64,000 bases of DNA, taken from positions 124,001 to 188,000 of the forward strand of contig LJCV01000044.1 of assembly GCA_001298575.1 (NCBI GenBank), in the 5' to 3' direction. This document shows, piece after piece, positions 42,840-51,021 of this stretch. Numbering within the stretch: position 1 is the first letter of the stretch; the number at the start of each line of letters is the position of its first letter. Origin of the DNA: Actinobacteria bacterium OK074 (GTDB taxonomy: Bacteria > Actinomycetota > Actinomycetes > Streptomycetales > Streptomycetaceae). Under the pieces are notes generated by a model, which saw only the letters and a list, made by a program, of their open reading frames with translations, had not been told where the DNA came from and made no database searches. The translations under genes were made by a program, and so were the position numbers.

Positions 42840-44554
42840 TCACAACCTGCGGCACCCGGACGGAGGCGCGGACGTTCCGGCGGCCGGAACAGTGGGGCGA
42901 GCGGGCCGGGACGGTCCGTGGTCACGCGCCGCTCGCGCGGCGGTGGACGGCGGAGTGGGGACCAGCACCTGCCCCGTCCCCTCCGCACGCCGTGCCGGGA
43001 GGACGAGACGGAATGTGCAGCCGGCACCGGGCCGGGTGTCCAGCTCCAGCCGCCCGCCGTGTCCGTGGGCAATCGCGGCGGCGATGGCGAGCCCGAGTCC
43101 GCTGCCGCCCTGACTGCGGGAGCGGGAGCGGTCGACACGGTAGAAACGCTCGAAGACACGCTGGGCGTCCTCGGCGTCCAGGCCCGGCCCTTCGTCGGCG
43201 ATCTCCACCACGCAGATGGCGGTCCCGTACGGCAGGGGCGACGAGGAACTCGCCCGGCCGGGCCGGTCGACCCCGCCGGTCCCGCCGCCCGCCCGGGCCG
43301 TACCGACGCGGACGTGGACGGGCGTGGCCGCCGGGGTGTGCCGCTGGGCGTTCGACAGGAGGTTGTCGACGACCTGCCGCAGCCGATGCGGGTCGCCCAC
43401 GGTCTCCACCAGCTCCAGTTCGTCGTCCTGCCTGTCGCCCTCCTGCCGGATTCCGGCCGGCGACGGGAGCGGATCGAGCCGGACCGGACGGCCGGGCCAG
43501 TTGAGGGCGGCGGTGCTGATGGCATCGGCGGCCAACGACAGCAGGTCGACGGATTCCGCGCGGTAGGAGGGTTCCTGGTCCAGCCGGGTGAGGAGTTGCA
43601 GGTCGTCGACAAGGAGGCTCAGGCGCTCGGCGTTCTGCGCGATGAGCCGGTTGGCCTCGCGCCGGCTCGTGGCGGACTGTTCCTCGTGGCGCAGCGCGAG
43701 TTGGGCGAACCCCTGGACCGCGGTGAGGGGGGTGCGCAGTTCGTGACCGGCGTCGTCGAGGAAGCGGCGCAGTCTGGCCTCGGACCTCTCGTGTGCGCGC
43801 AGGGCGCTCTGGAGCCGGTCGAGCATGGTGTTCAGGACCCGGCTCAGCCGCCCGGTCTCGGTGCACTCGTCGGTATCGGGAAGGCGCAGGTCGGGGTCTC
43901 CGGTGGTGATGTCCTGCGCGGCGCGCTCCATGCGGGTCAGCGGCAGCAGACCGAGCCGCACGACCCAGCGGGCACCGTAGAGGACACCCACGACGATGAG
44001 GGCCAGGAGCACACCGTCGATCAGCAGAATCGTGGAGAGGGTGTCGTCCACGGTGTCCAGCGGCAGCGCGACGACGGCCTTCATACCGTCCGGTCCGGAC
44101 CGTACGACGGCCCTCCAGTGGCCGTGTCCCGAGGCGGCGGGCAGTGACGTCGGCTCTGTCGCGCTGAGGCCGAGGTCGTCGAGGCCGTCGACGTCGGCGG
44201 GAAGGGCCGGCCCGGACGGCTTGCCCTGGCCGGAGGGGTCACCCAGGATGCGGCCTTCGGTGCCGTAGAAGGAGACTGGAAGAACGGGGGAAGGATCCCG
44301 GGGGAGTTGAGATAAGAGGGGAACCCGGGCTTGTCGGCGGCGTCCCGGTATGCCGAGTCGGGCAGCCGGAGGGTGGTGACCACCTCGTCCATGCGGTGCA
44401 GCAGCCAGTACCGCATCCCCACGAAGGTGATGATCTCGGCGGCCAGGACCGCCACCGTGACCAGGACGGTGACGCCCCTGGTCAGACGGCAGCGCAGCGA
44501 GGCAGGGCGGCGGATGCGGCTCGACGGCACGGGCCACGGGCGGGTGCGTGTCAT
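42840..44554 (-). pseudogene. Sensor histidine kinase with a one-base frameshift
   Basis: The N-terminal part (MTRTRPWPVPSSRIRRP, then a helix near residue 30) is read in one frame to about 44290 and the rest in another; 1715 bp is one base short of a whole frame. The break lies at a G5 run (44286-44290) where one more G would restore it. After the break there are a membrane helix (LLIDGVLLALIVVGVLYGA), HAMP, the H-box (DDAGHELRTPLTAVQ), N-box (NLLSNAQRHTP) and G boxes (DEGPGL, GSGLGLAIA). About 571 residues if repaired. The ATGA overlap with the response regulator shows they are partners. A sequencing error cannot be excluded. Confidence 0.8.
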
Positions 44555-45324
44555 CGGTCCGCGGTCCCGAAGCTCGCGGGCCTGCCGTCGCCGGTCTCCT
44601 CGTAGTCACGCGGCAGGCGCAGGCAGTAGCCGATCCCGCGGACGGTGTGGATCAGCGGCGGGTCGAAGCGGTCGATCTTCTTGCGCAGGTACTTCACATA
44701 CGTCTCGATGATCCGGGTGTCACCGGCGAAGTCGTAGTGCCAGACGTGGTCGACGATCTGGGCCCTGCTCAGCACCCGGCCCGCGTTGGCCATCAGGTAG
44801 GCGAGCAGGTTGAACTCGGTCGGGGCGAGCGGAACGTACTGGCCCGCCCGGTGCACCTCGTGCCTGCGCTCGTCGAGCCGGAGGTCGGCGAAGAGGAGGA
44901 CGTGCTCGCCGACGCCGTCGTCCGACGGCTCCTCGTGCCCGCTGGTGCGCCGCAGGATCGCCTGGATCCGCAGGAGTACTTCCTCGATGTCGAACGGTTT
45001 GGTGACGTAGTCGTCTCCGCCGGCTCGCAGACCGACGACGGAGTCGGACGTGCGCGCGGTCAGGAAGAGCACCGGGGTGCGGTTACCCACGGCGCGCATG
45101 ATCCGGGTGACCTCGAAGCCGTCGAGGTCCGGCAGCATGACGTCGAGCAGCACCAGGTCGGGCGCGAACCGCTCGATCTCCAGCAGCGCGGACTGGCCGG
45201 TGTCCACGCTGGTCACCTCGTATCCGGTGAGCCTGAGTGCGGACTCCAGCAAGGTGCGGATGCTTGCCTCGTCCTCCACGACGAGAAGCCTGTGTAACGC
45301 GTTGGTCGCAAGGTGTTCGGGCAT
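44551..45324 (-). CDS. OmpR/PhoB-family response regulator
   Basis: A 257-residue regulator. Receiver domain (about 12-125) with the phospho-acceptor Asp in LVLLDVMLPDLDG, the Thr of FLTART and the Lys of VTKPF; winged-helix output domain (about 150-245) with ETYVKYLRKKID and VRGIGYCLRLP. It is paired with the sensor kinase (ATGA overlap at 44551-44554). OmpR-type proteins bind direct repeats; a matching 11-bp array lies 1.1 kb away at 46470-46524, upstream of the dioxygenase gene. Confidence 0.94.
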   Translation of the reverse strand: MPEHLATNALHRLLVVEDEASIRTLLESALRLTGYEVTSVDTGQSALLEIERFAPDLVLLDVMLPDLDGFEVTRIMRAVGNRTPVLFLTARTSDSVVGLRAGGDDYVTKPFDIEEVLLRIQAILRRTSGHEEPSDDGVGEHVLLFADLRLDERRHEVHRAGQYVPLAPTEFNLLAYLMANAGRVLSRAQIVDHVWHYDFAGDTRIIETYVKYLRKKIDRFDPPLIHTVRGIGYCLRLPRDYEETGDGRPASFGTADR

Positions 45325-45492
45325 GGCGCCGACCCTAACCTTCTGTTGCCCGGTTTCTTCGGGGAGATCGTCTCCGGCGGCACGGCCGACAGCCACGCGC
45401 GCGACAGGCCCCGGACCCCCCGTCGGAGAGGTCCGGGGACCTGGCTTTCCCCGGTCGGAGTCGGGCGGGAGCGCCGAGGAACCGGGGCGGAA

Positions 45493-45519
45493 CAGGAGGT
45501 TCAGGAGGTTCAGGAGGTT
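45493..45519. repeat. Three tandem 9-bp repeats at the end of the dioxygenase gene
   Basis: CAGGAGGTT occurs three times in a row (45493-45501, 45502-45510, 45511-45519), followed by a partial copy. On the minus strand, the sense of the dioxygenase mRNA, each unit reads AACCTCCTG, so the 3' UTR carries repeated CCUCC and several in-frame stops. Confidence 0.85.
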
Positions 45520-46442
45520 CAGGAAGAGGGCGACGCGGTGGGGATGCGGATGCCGGTGTGGCCCAGGTTCTCCACGTCCGGCTCGATCGCCATCCTGATG
45601 GACGCCTTCATGGGCCTGGCGGCGTCGTCCTTGTCCCACTTGATCGTGAGCATGCCGTCCACGGTCTTGGTGCCGGTCATGATGGTGTCGACGGCGTTGG
45701 TGGTCAGCTCGTTGGTGTTGTCGGTGTACACCTTGGTGATCGCGTAGATGAGGTCCTGGGGGAAGTAGAGCTGACCGGTGTGCGCGGTGGTGCCGTCGGC
45801 GTACGCCCCGTCCCGGAACACGCCCAGGGTGTGCACCTTGGCGTGGATGTGCGGGGTCCGGCCGGTGTACCAGCCGGGAACGATGGTCCTGAACCTGACC
45901 CAGCCGTCGTCGTCGGTCATCTGGAAGCCGCGCAGATAGGTGGTCTTGCTGTCCGGCGGCAGGTGCAGGCCCCCGACGGTCTTGTAGGTGTCGCCGGGCT
46001 CCCTGGTGACGAACGGAAGGCCCGGGTAGTCGCCGGCGTTCAGCGAGTGCTCCGCCGAGGTCTTCTCGTAACCGGAGTAGATGCCCAGCGCGTCGCACTG
46101 CCAGACGTCGACGGCCGCGCCGCTCACCGGCTTGCCGTCCTGCGCGTTGCGCACCTGGATGCGCAGGTCCAGCGGAGTGCCCTTCTTGCCCTCGGTGATG
46201 TCGACACGGTCCTTGTCGTAGTCGATGTAGTACGGGCCCTCGGTGGCCTCCTTGGTGAGGGGCAGCACATCGTCCGAGGCGGACAACGAGGGGGAAACGG
46301 CTGCCACCGAGTCCGAAGTACCGGCCTCGCTCTCGTTGGCGTTGATGAGGTGGGTACCGCCCAGACCTACGGCCGCGATACCCGCGCCACCGGCCAGCAG
46401 GACCTTGCGGCGGCTCATGGGGGGAAGTTTCTGATCTGCCAT
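45519..46442 (-). CDS. Intradiol ring-cleavage dioxygenase, Tat-exported
   Basis: A 307-residue protein of the intradiol dioxygenase family (catechol/protocatechuate type, Fe3+). Residues 8-30 hold a Tat signal (MSRRKVLLAGGAGIAAVGLG), so it should act outside the membrane. Family marks are TEGPYYIDYDKDR (a common N-terminal block) and the iron-ligand segment PGWYTGRTPHIHAKV, which supplies Tyr and two His. Exported members are known in Streptomyces but their substrates are mostly unknown. The ATG at 46442 is used. Direct repeats upstream suggest control by the adjacent response regulator. Confidence 0.9.
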   Translation of the reverse strand: MADQKLPPMSRRKVLLAGGAGIAAVGLGGTHLINANESEAGTSDSVAAVSPSLSASDDVLPLTKEATEGPYYIDYDKDRVDITEGKKGTPLDLRIQVRNAQDGKPVSGAAVDVWQCDALGIYSGYEKTSAEHSLNAGDYPGLPFVTREPGDTYKTVGGLHLPPDSKTTYLRGFQMTDDDGWVRFRTIVPGWYTGRTPHIHAKVHTLGVFRDGAYADGTTAHTGQLYFPQDLIYAITKVYTDNTNELTTNAVDTIMTGTKTVDGMLTIKWDKDDAARPMKASIRMAIEPDVENLGHTGIRIPTASPSS

Positions 46443-46469
46443 GTCCGGCACGCTAGGAACCCGGTGTGG

Positions 46470-46524
46470 GAAACCGCGGGGAGAAAGCTGGGAGAAGGCC
46501 GAGAGAAAGCTGGGACGCAGCTGG
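46470..46524. promoter_or_regulatory. Array of 11-bp direct repeats upstream of the dioxygenase
   Basis: Four consecutive 11-mers (GAGAAAGCTGG, GAGAAGGCCGA, GAGAAAGCTGG, GACGCAGCTGG) run from 46481 to 46524, with a weaker fifth copy at 46470-46480. An 11-bp period puts units on one face of the helix, the classic arrangement for OmpR/PhoB-type regulators. The array is 28-82 bp upstream of the dioxygenase start. Confidence 0.75.
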
Positions 46525-46739
46525 GCGACCCGTGAGCGTCCGGCGCCCGGCCTCCGCCTGGCTCCGTACCGGCCCACGACGCGGTGGCGGTCCGGCCGGG
46601 ACGGCCCAGGAGGTCGCGCCGGGGTGCGGGGACAGCGGATGGCTCCGGGACGGGCTCTGCGGTTCCCCACCACCGTGAGAAGCCGACCGGTGCGGTACGC
46701 GGCGCGCCGGAGTGACGGCGGGTCGCGCCGGAGCGGAGG

Positions 46740-47075
46740 CAGAGGCAGCGGCGGACGAGGACGGCGATCGCCAAGGCCGCCCCCGTCGAACCGCCCGCCA
46801 CGATCGGCACGGCGATGCAGGCGAGCCCCGTCCGCGTTTCCTCCCTGTCGACCGCGAAGCCACGCGTGCGAGTGAGCGCGAGTTCGCGGGCGAGGACGAG
46901 CCGGTCGGGGGCGTTCCGCCCGGCCCCGGGGCCGCCGGGCGCCCGCGGCGGTCACGTCCTGGGCCGGCAGGGCTTTCCGACCGCGGCGCGGTGGGCCGGC
47001 ACCGACCACCGCCGGTGTGGGAATCGCCAGTTGGGTCCGCGGCTTCTCGATGTGGACGATGTCCGGACCGCGCAA
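46740..47075 (-). pseudogene. Degraded IclR-family regulator
   Basis: The minus strand carries IclR effector-domain remnants in two frames: RGPDIVHIEKPRTQLAIPTP followed by RKALPAQDV in one frame (about 47075-46950), and LARELALTRTRGFAVDREET then RTGLACIAVPI in another (about 46905-46780). These match the usual IclR order (VYLERV..., GKALLA, RRRGYAVDDEE, GVRCVAAPV). The N-terminal helix-turn-helix is missing, there is at least one frameshift and one internal deletion, so it cannot be functional. IclR proteins often control protocatechuate/beta-ketoadipate genes. Boundaries are approximate. Confidence 0.7.
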
Positions 47076-47111
47076 GGTGGCATCACCGCGCCTGGGCGCG
47101 CCGTACGGCTT

Positions 47112-47774
47112 CTACTCGGCGAAGACGTACTGCTCGACGATCAGCCCCTTGTCCCGCCTCATGAAGGTGACCGTCCGGCTGCCCAGGGCGGAGCCGTGGA
47201 TGACGCAGCTCCAGCCCGGGTACACGCCTGCGGCGCGTCTGAGGTCCTCGTCGTCGGGGTTGGTGAGGGTGAGCGTGGGGCGCGCGGTCGGCCGGGGTGC
47301 CTCCTCGGCGGGCAGCTCCCGCATGAAGAGGATCTCGCGGACGATCTGACCGTCGAGCCACTGCGCGACGGTCGCCATCCGGACCCCCAGGGCGGGGATG
47401 CCGCCGATGGTGGCCGTCCAGTCGCCCCGCGCCACATTGGGCTGGTGGGTGACGACGAGGGCGTCGGGGGACGCCACCTGGAACTGGTGCATGGCGGCGA
47501 TGTGCGGCTCGACGCCCTCGGTGCGTACACCGCCCCACTCCACGACGACGTCGGCGGCGTGGTAGTGCCGCTGCATGTCCATGTCCTTGTTGTTCCAGGC
47601 GACGAAGTCCGCGATGTGGAAGTCCTTCGTGTTCTCCAGTTCCTGCCGGAACCCTCTCCCGCGCCGCCACGACGAGGCGGTCGCCGCGGCCGGTGCGGCG
47701 AGTGCCGGGACCGCCACCAACGGGACACCGGCCGCCGCGGCCCCGAGCAACCCCCTGCGGGTGAGATCTGCCAT
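47112..47774 (-). CDS. Tat-exported SnoaL-like/ester cyclase family protein
   Basis: A 220-residue protein with a twin-arginine signal (MADLTRRGLLGAAAAG, about residues 1-32) and an NTF2-like/SnoaL domain (about 45-215) with FVAWNNKDMDMQRHYHAADV and VAQWLDGQIVREILFMREL. Members are polyketide cyclases, ester cyclases or proteins without known activity. The ATG at 47774 is behind a Tat-like start. It is divergent from a MarR gene across a region with three TTCAAATTTGAA-type sites, so it is probably the MarR target. Confidence 0.85.
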   Translation of the reverse strand: MADLTRRGLLGAAAAGVPLVAVPALAAPAAATASSWRRGRGFRQELENTKDFHIADFVAWNNKDMDMQRHYHAADVVVEWGGVRTEGVEPHIAAMHQFQVASPDALVVTHQPNVARGDWTATIGGIPALGVRMATVAQWLDGQIVREILFMRELPAEEAPRPTARPTLTLTNPDDEDLRRAAGVYPGWSCVIHGSALGSRTVTFMRRDKGLIVEQYVFAE

Positions 47775-47802
47775 GTCTTCCTCCAGTGACCCAAAAGGCT
47801 GG

Positions 47803-47885
47803 TTCAAATTTGAATCGGTAAGCGGCGACCGTAGCTCACGTTTCAAATTTGAACAACAACAGACCGGGCCCGGTTTGAATTTGAA
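47803..47885. promoter_or_regulatory. Three TTCAAATTTGAA-type operators in a divergent promoter region
   Basis: Perfect palindromes TTCAAATTTGAA occur at 47803-47814 and 47842-47853; a degenerate copy TTTGAATTTGAA is at 47874-47885. Centres are 39 and 32 bp apart. They fill the space between the SnoaL-like gene (start 47774) and the MarR gene (start 47908) and are much more A/T-rich than the surroundings. Regulation of both genes by the MarR protein is the simplest reading. Confidence 0.8.
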
Positions 47886-47907
47886 TCGCGCGCTGTACTG
47901 TGGGGAC

Positions 47908-48387
47908 ATGGCCCAACCCCAGTGGCTGAACGAGGAAGAGTCGCGCGCCTGGTACGCGTTCGTGGGCGCCGGGGCGCTCATCAACCGGCGCCTGGACCAG
48001 CAGCTCAAGGAGGACGCGGGGATCACGCACCTCCAGTACGAGATCCTCGTCCGCCTCGACAACGCACCGGACCGCGAGATGCGCATGAGCGGCCTCGCCG
48101 ACGCGCTGTACAACTCCAAGAGCGGCCTGACGTACCAGATCACCCAGATGGAGAAGGCCGGGCTGGTGCGCCGCCGCTGCTGCCCCGTCGACGTACGCGC
48201 GGTTTACGCGGTCATCACCGACGCCGGCCGGCGCATGCTGGAGGGAGCGGCGCCGGACCACGTCGCGCTCGTCCGCGAGCTGCTCATCGACGTGCTCACC
48301 CCGCAGCAGCTCACGGCCATCGCCGACGGCCTGGGCGAGGTCAACCGCCGCGTACAGGACCAGGAACCCGCCTCCCCCGGGCGATAG
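47908..48387 (+). CDS. MarR-family transcriptional regulator
   Basis: A 159-residue regulator: dimerisation helix (SRAWYAFVGAGALINRRLDQ), winged helix with LADALYNSKSGLTYQITQME and wing CCPVDVRAVYAVITDAGRRM. The ATG at 47908 gives normal family length; the long upstream reading is spurious. It probably represses itself and the divergent Tat-exported SnoaL-like gene through the palindromes at 47803-47885. The two cysteines RRCCPVD in the wing could allow redox sensing, which is inference. Confidence 0.9.
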   Translation: MAQPQWLNEEESRAWYAFVGAGALINRRLDQQLKEDAGITHLQYEILVRLDNAPDREMRMSGLADALYNSKSGLTYQITQMEKAGLVRRRCCPVDVRAVYAVITDAGRRMLEGAAPDHVALVRELLIDVLTPQQLTAIADGLGEVNRRVQDQEPASPGR

Positions 48388-48580
48388 TCCGCCGGGGCCG
48401 AGCCCTCGGGCACGGCGGCGGGCGGCCGTTCGGCGCCGGGGCGCGGCACGCTCCGCGGGGGCGCACGTCACCCTTACGGCGGTCGGCGCGGGCCGCGGGC
48501 GGCCCCCCGTGGTTGCCTGATCGCAAGTGAGAACGTGCGATCCGTCCGCCACTTCCGCCCCCCCTTGGAGGACCGAGCCG

Positions 48581-48889
48581 ATGACAGCCGACCCCGAAGC
48601 CGTCTCCGAGACCTTCGCCTTCGCCTGCGGTGACTGCGGTGAGACCTGGGAGCGGACCTTCACGGTCCTGTTCTTCACCGACGCCACCGGGCTGGGCGCG
48701 CAGGAGTACGTCGACGAGGACGGCGCGGCCATGCGCACGCCCCTGGCGGACGCGGTCTGCCCCAAGTGCGAGGGCCGGAAGGTTCATGTGATGGCGCCCG
48801 GGCCCGGCGCACGGCCGCGGGCCGCCGAGCACGAGGACCACCCGCACCACCTTCACTTTCCGCACCGCCACAAGAAGGAGAGCGCGTAG
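48581..48889 (+). CDS. Small zinc-ribbon protein
   Basis: A 102-residue protein with two CxxC pairs (ACGDCGETW near residue 17 and VCPKCEGRK near 60) that form a zinc ribbon, and a histidine-rich C-terminus (HEDHPHHLHFPHRHKK). No other domain is recognised. The ATG at 48581 has TTGGAGGA about 10 nt upstream. Function unknown; the His-rich tail could bind metal. It converges with the KimA-like gene, with 25 bp between stops. Confidence 0.8.
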   Translation: MTADPEAVSETFAFACGDCGETWERTFTVLFFTDATGLGAQEYVDEDGAAMRTPLADAVCPKCEGRKVHVMAPGPGARPRAAEHEDHPHHLHFPHRHKKESA

Positions 48890-48914
48890 GCGGGTCGGCC
48901 GGGCAGCCGCTCGG

Positions 48915-50918
48915 CTACGGCGTGCTCGGGCGGCGTTCCGGGCCGCCGCCCGCGATGCCGTAGGGCAGGATCGTGACCACCACGGACGGCAGTTCGTCCA
49001 GCGCGCGGACGATCCGTTCGGCGGTGCCGCCGTGCAGCAGCCGGCCGAGGATGGTGCCGTAGGTGCGGCGGGCGATGAGCAGGGTCAGGGCGGTGTGGCC
49101 GTCGGCGGTCTCGCGGACGGCGAGTTCGGTCAGGGCCCGCTCCAGGCGGCGGTCCGGGCAGTCGACGCTCTCCAGCGGGACGTCGGTGTTGCGTGCCGCC
49201 TCCCAGCGCGCGGCCAGCCGCTGGGCGCGGACGGCGTCGACCGCGACGTGCACGGCCCGCACCTCGTCGGGCCGCAACTCGTGCGCGTAGCGCAGTGCGT
49301 GGAAGACGGCCGGGTCGAAGGAGTCGACCAGGACGCAGACGACGTGCCGCCGCCGGCGCGGCCGGTCGCTCTCCCCGGCGGGCGGCAGCGCCTCCACCTC
49401 GGCCGCCTCCGCGCGGTACTCGCGGTTGATGCGGATCAGCGCCCACACCCCGAGCGGGAAGACCACCACGACCAGCCACGCGCCCTCGGTGAACTTGGTG
49501 ACCGCGAAGATCAGCACCACCGCCGCCGAGACGACCGCCGCCGTCGCGTTGACCGCGATCCTCCAGCCGCGGCCGGGTTCACGGCGGCGTACGTGGTAGG
49601 TGGCCAGCCCGGCTCCCGCCATGGTGAACGCGGTGAACACGCCGATCGCGTACAGCGCGACGAGCCGGTCGACGTTGGCGTCGGTCACCAGCAGCAGCGC
49701 GAGCGCTACCACGGCGAGCGTGATGATGCCGCCCGAGAAGGCGAGCCGGTGTCCGCGCCGGGTCAACTGCCGTGGCAGGAACCGGTCTTCGGCGACGAAG
49801 CTGGCCAGGTACGGAAAGCCGGTGAAGGGCGTGTTGGCGCCGGTGTAGAGGATCAGCGCGGTGGCGAGCTGCACCAGCACCAGCCCCGCCGTGCCCAGCG
49901 GGCCGCCGCCGAAGACGAGCCGGGCCTCCTGCGCGATCACGGTCGGGGTGCCGTCGGTGTACGGGACGGCGTGGGTGAGGTGGGCCAGGCCCGAGACGCC
50001 GAGCACCAGGACGCCCAGGACGCAGCTCATGGTGATCAGCGTGCTCCGGGCGTTGCGCCCCTGCGGTTCGCGGAACACGGAGATGCCGTTGGAGATCGCC
50101 TCCAGGCCGGTCAGCGAGGAGCCGCCGTTCGCGAACGCGCGCAGCACCATGAACAGCGACGCCCCGTACAGCCAGCCGTCCCCCGCCGTGCCGAGCGGCA
50201 CGACACCGCTCGCGTGGAGGTCGGCGTGCGGCAGATCCCCGAACGCCCACCGGGCCAGCCCCACCACGAGCATCAGGGCGACCGCGGCCATGAACAGATA
50301 CGCGGGCACCGCGAACACCCGCCCGGCCTCGCGCAGGCCGCGCAGGTTCCCGTACACCAGGATCAGCACCACCCCCACGCTGACCGGCAGTTGGAGATGG
50401 TCGACGCCGGTCCAGCCGTTCCCGACGAGGTGGGCGAGCGAGATGAGCGCGTTCGTGCCCGCGGAGACCTGCACGGCGACCGTCACGACGTAGTCGACGA
50501 GCAGCGCGACGGCGGCGACCTGCGCGACGTCGGGCCCGAAGTTCTCCCGGGCCACGACGTACGAGCCGCCGGCCCGCGTGTAGATCGTGACGACATCGCG
50601 GTAGCAGAGCGTCAGCAGGACCAGGACGAGGACGATCACCCCGGTCACCGGCATGAGCAGGCTGAAGGCCGCGGCCCCGACGACGGGCACCAGGACGCGC
50701 AGAATCTCCTCACTGCCGTACGCCGACGAGCTGACGCAGTCCGACGCGAGTACCCCCAGCGCCGTCCGGTTGTCCAGTTTCTCCTGCTGGATCCGCCCGG
50801 TGACCAGCGGCGGACCGAGCAGACGGCGCTTGAGGCGGTAGGAGAGCGGCTCGGGGACGGACTGGGCGAGGGAGTCCTCGGACGGCGGTTCGGGTGCGGG
50901 CACGGCGGGGGCGGTCAT
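48915..50918 (-). CDS. APC-family permease, KimA-like potassium importer
   Basis: A 667-residue protein with about 12 membrane helices (residues 45-480) and a C-terminal cytoplasmic domain of about 150 residues with a USP-like fold (VCVLVDSFDPAVFHALRYA). The N-terminal LDNRTALGVLASDCVSSSAY is the substrate-site segment I associate with Bacillus KimA (YdaO), a K+/H+ symporter. The TGANTPFTGFPYLASFVAED stretch also fits. In Bacillus the gene is under a c-di-AMP riboswitch; the 103-bp gap upstream here is too short and has no such element. ATG start at 50918. Amino-acid transport remains possible. Confidence 0.82.
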   Translation of the reverse strand: MTAPAVPAPEPPSEDSLAQSVPEPLSYRLKRRLLGPPLVTGRIQQEKLDNRTALGVLASDCVSSSAYGSEEILRVLVPVVGAAAFSLLMPVTGVIVLVLVLLTLCYRDVVTIYTRAGGSYVVARENFGPDVAQVAAVALLVDYVVTVAVQVSAGTNALISLAHLVGNGWTGVDHLQLPVSVGVVLILVYGNLRGLREAGRVFAVPAYLFMAAVALMLVVGLARWAFGDLPHADLHASGVVPLGTAGDGWLYGASLFMVLRAFANGGSSLTGLEAISNGISVFREPQGRNARSTLITMSCVLGVLVLGVSGLAHLTHAVPYTDGTPTVIAQEARLVFGGGPLGTAGLVLVQLATALILYTGANTPFTGFPYLASFVAEDRFLPRQLTRRGHRLAFSGGIITLAVVALALLLVTDANVDRLVALYAIGVFTAFTMAGAGLATYHVRRREPGRGWRIAVNATAAVVSAAVVLIFAVTKFTEGAWLVVVVFPLGVWALIRINREYRAEAAEVEALPPAGESDRPRRRRHVVCVLVDSFDPAVFHALRYAHELRPDEVRAVHVAVDAVRAQRLAARWEAARNTDVPLESVDCPDRRLERALTELAVRETADGHTALTLLIARRTYGTILGRLLHGGTAERIVRALDELPSVVVTILPYGIAGGGPERRPSTP

Positions 50919-51021
50919 GAGGCCATCACACCCGGACGCACGGCCCGACCCGGCGCAGGCCGCCCGCCGGGGCCGCGAACTCCACCCGGCCGGGCGGCGG
51001 ATCGACCCGCGTTCGCGTGGC

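Noticed and set aside
44280-44300. Programmed ribosomal frameshift in the sensor kinase
   Set aside because: The site is a plain C-run in the mRNA with no slippery heptamer plus pseudoknot visible; sequencing error or mutation is simpler.
46415-46863. Two overlapping minus-strand ORFs upstream of the dioxygenase
   Set aside because: They are Arg/Pro/Ser-rich and cover the direct repeats and the IclR remnant; better explained as non-coding frames over a pseudogene.
50919-51021. Possible c-di-AMP (ydaO) riboswitch upstream of the KimA-like gene
   Set aside because: The 103-bp gap is shorter than the aptamer normally requires and no matching core was seen.
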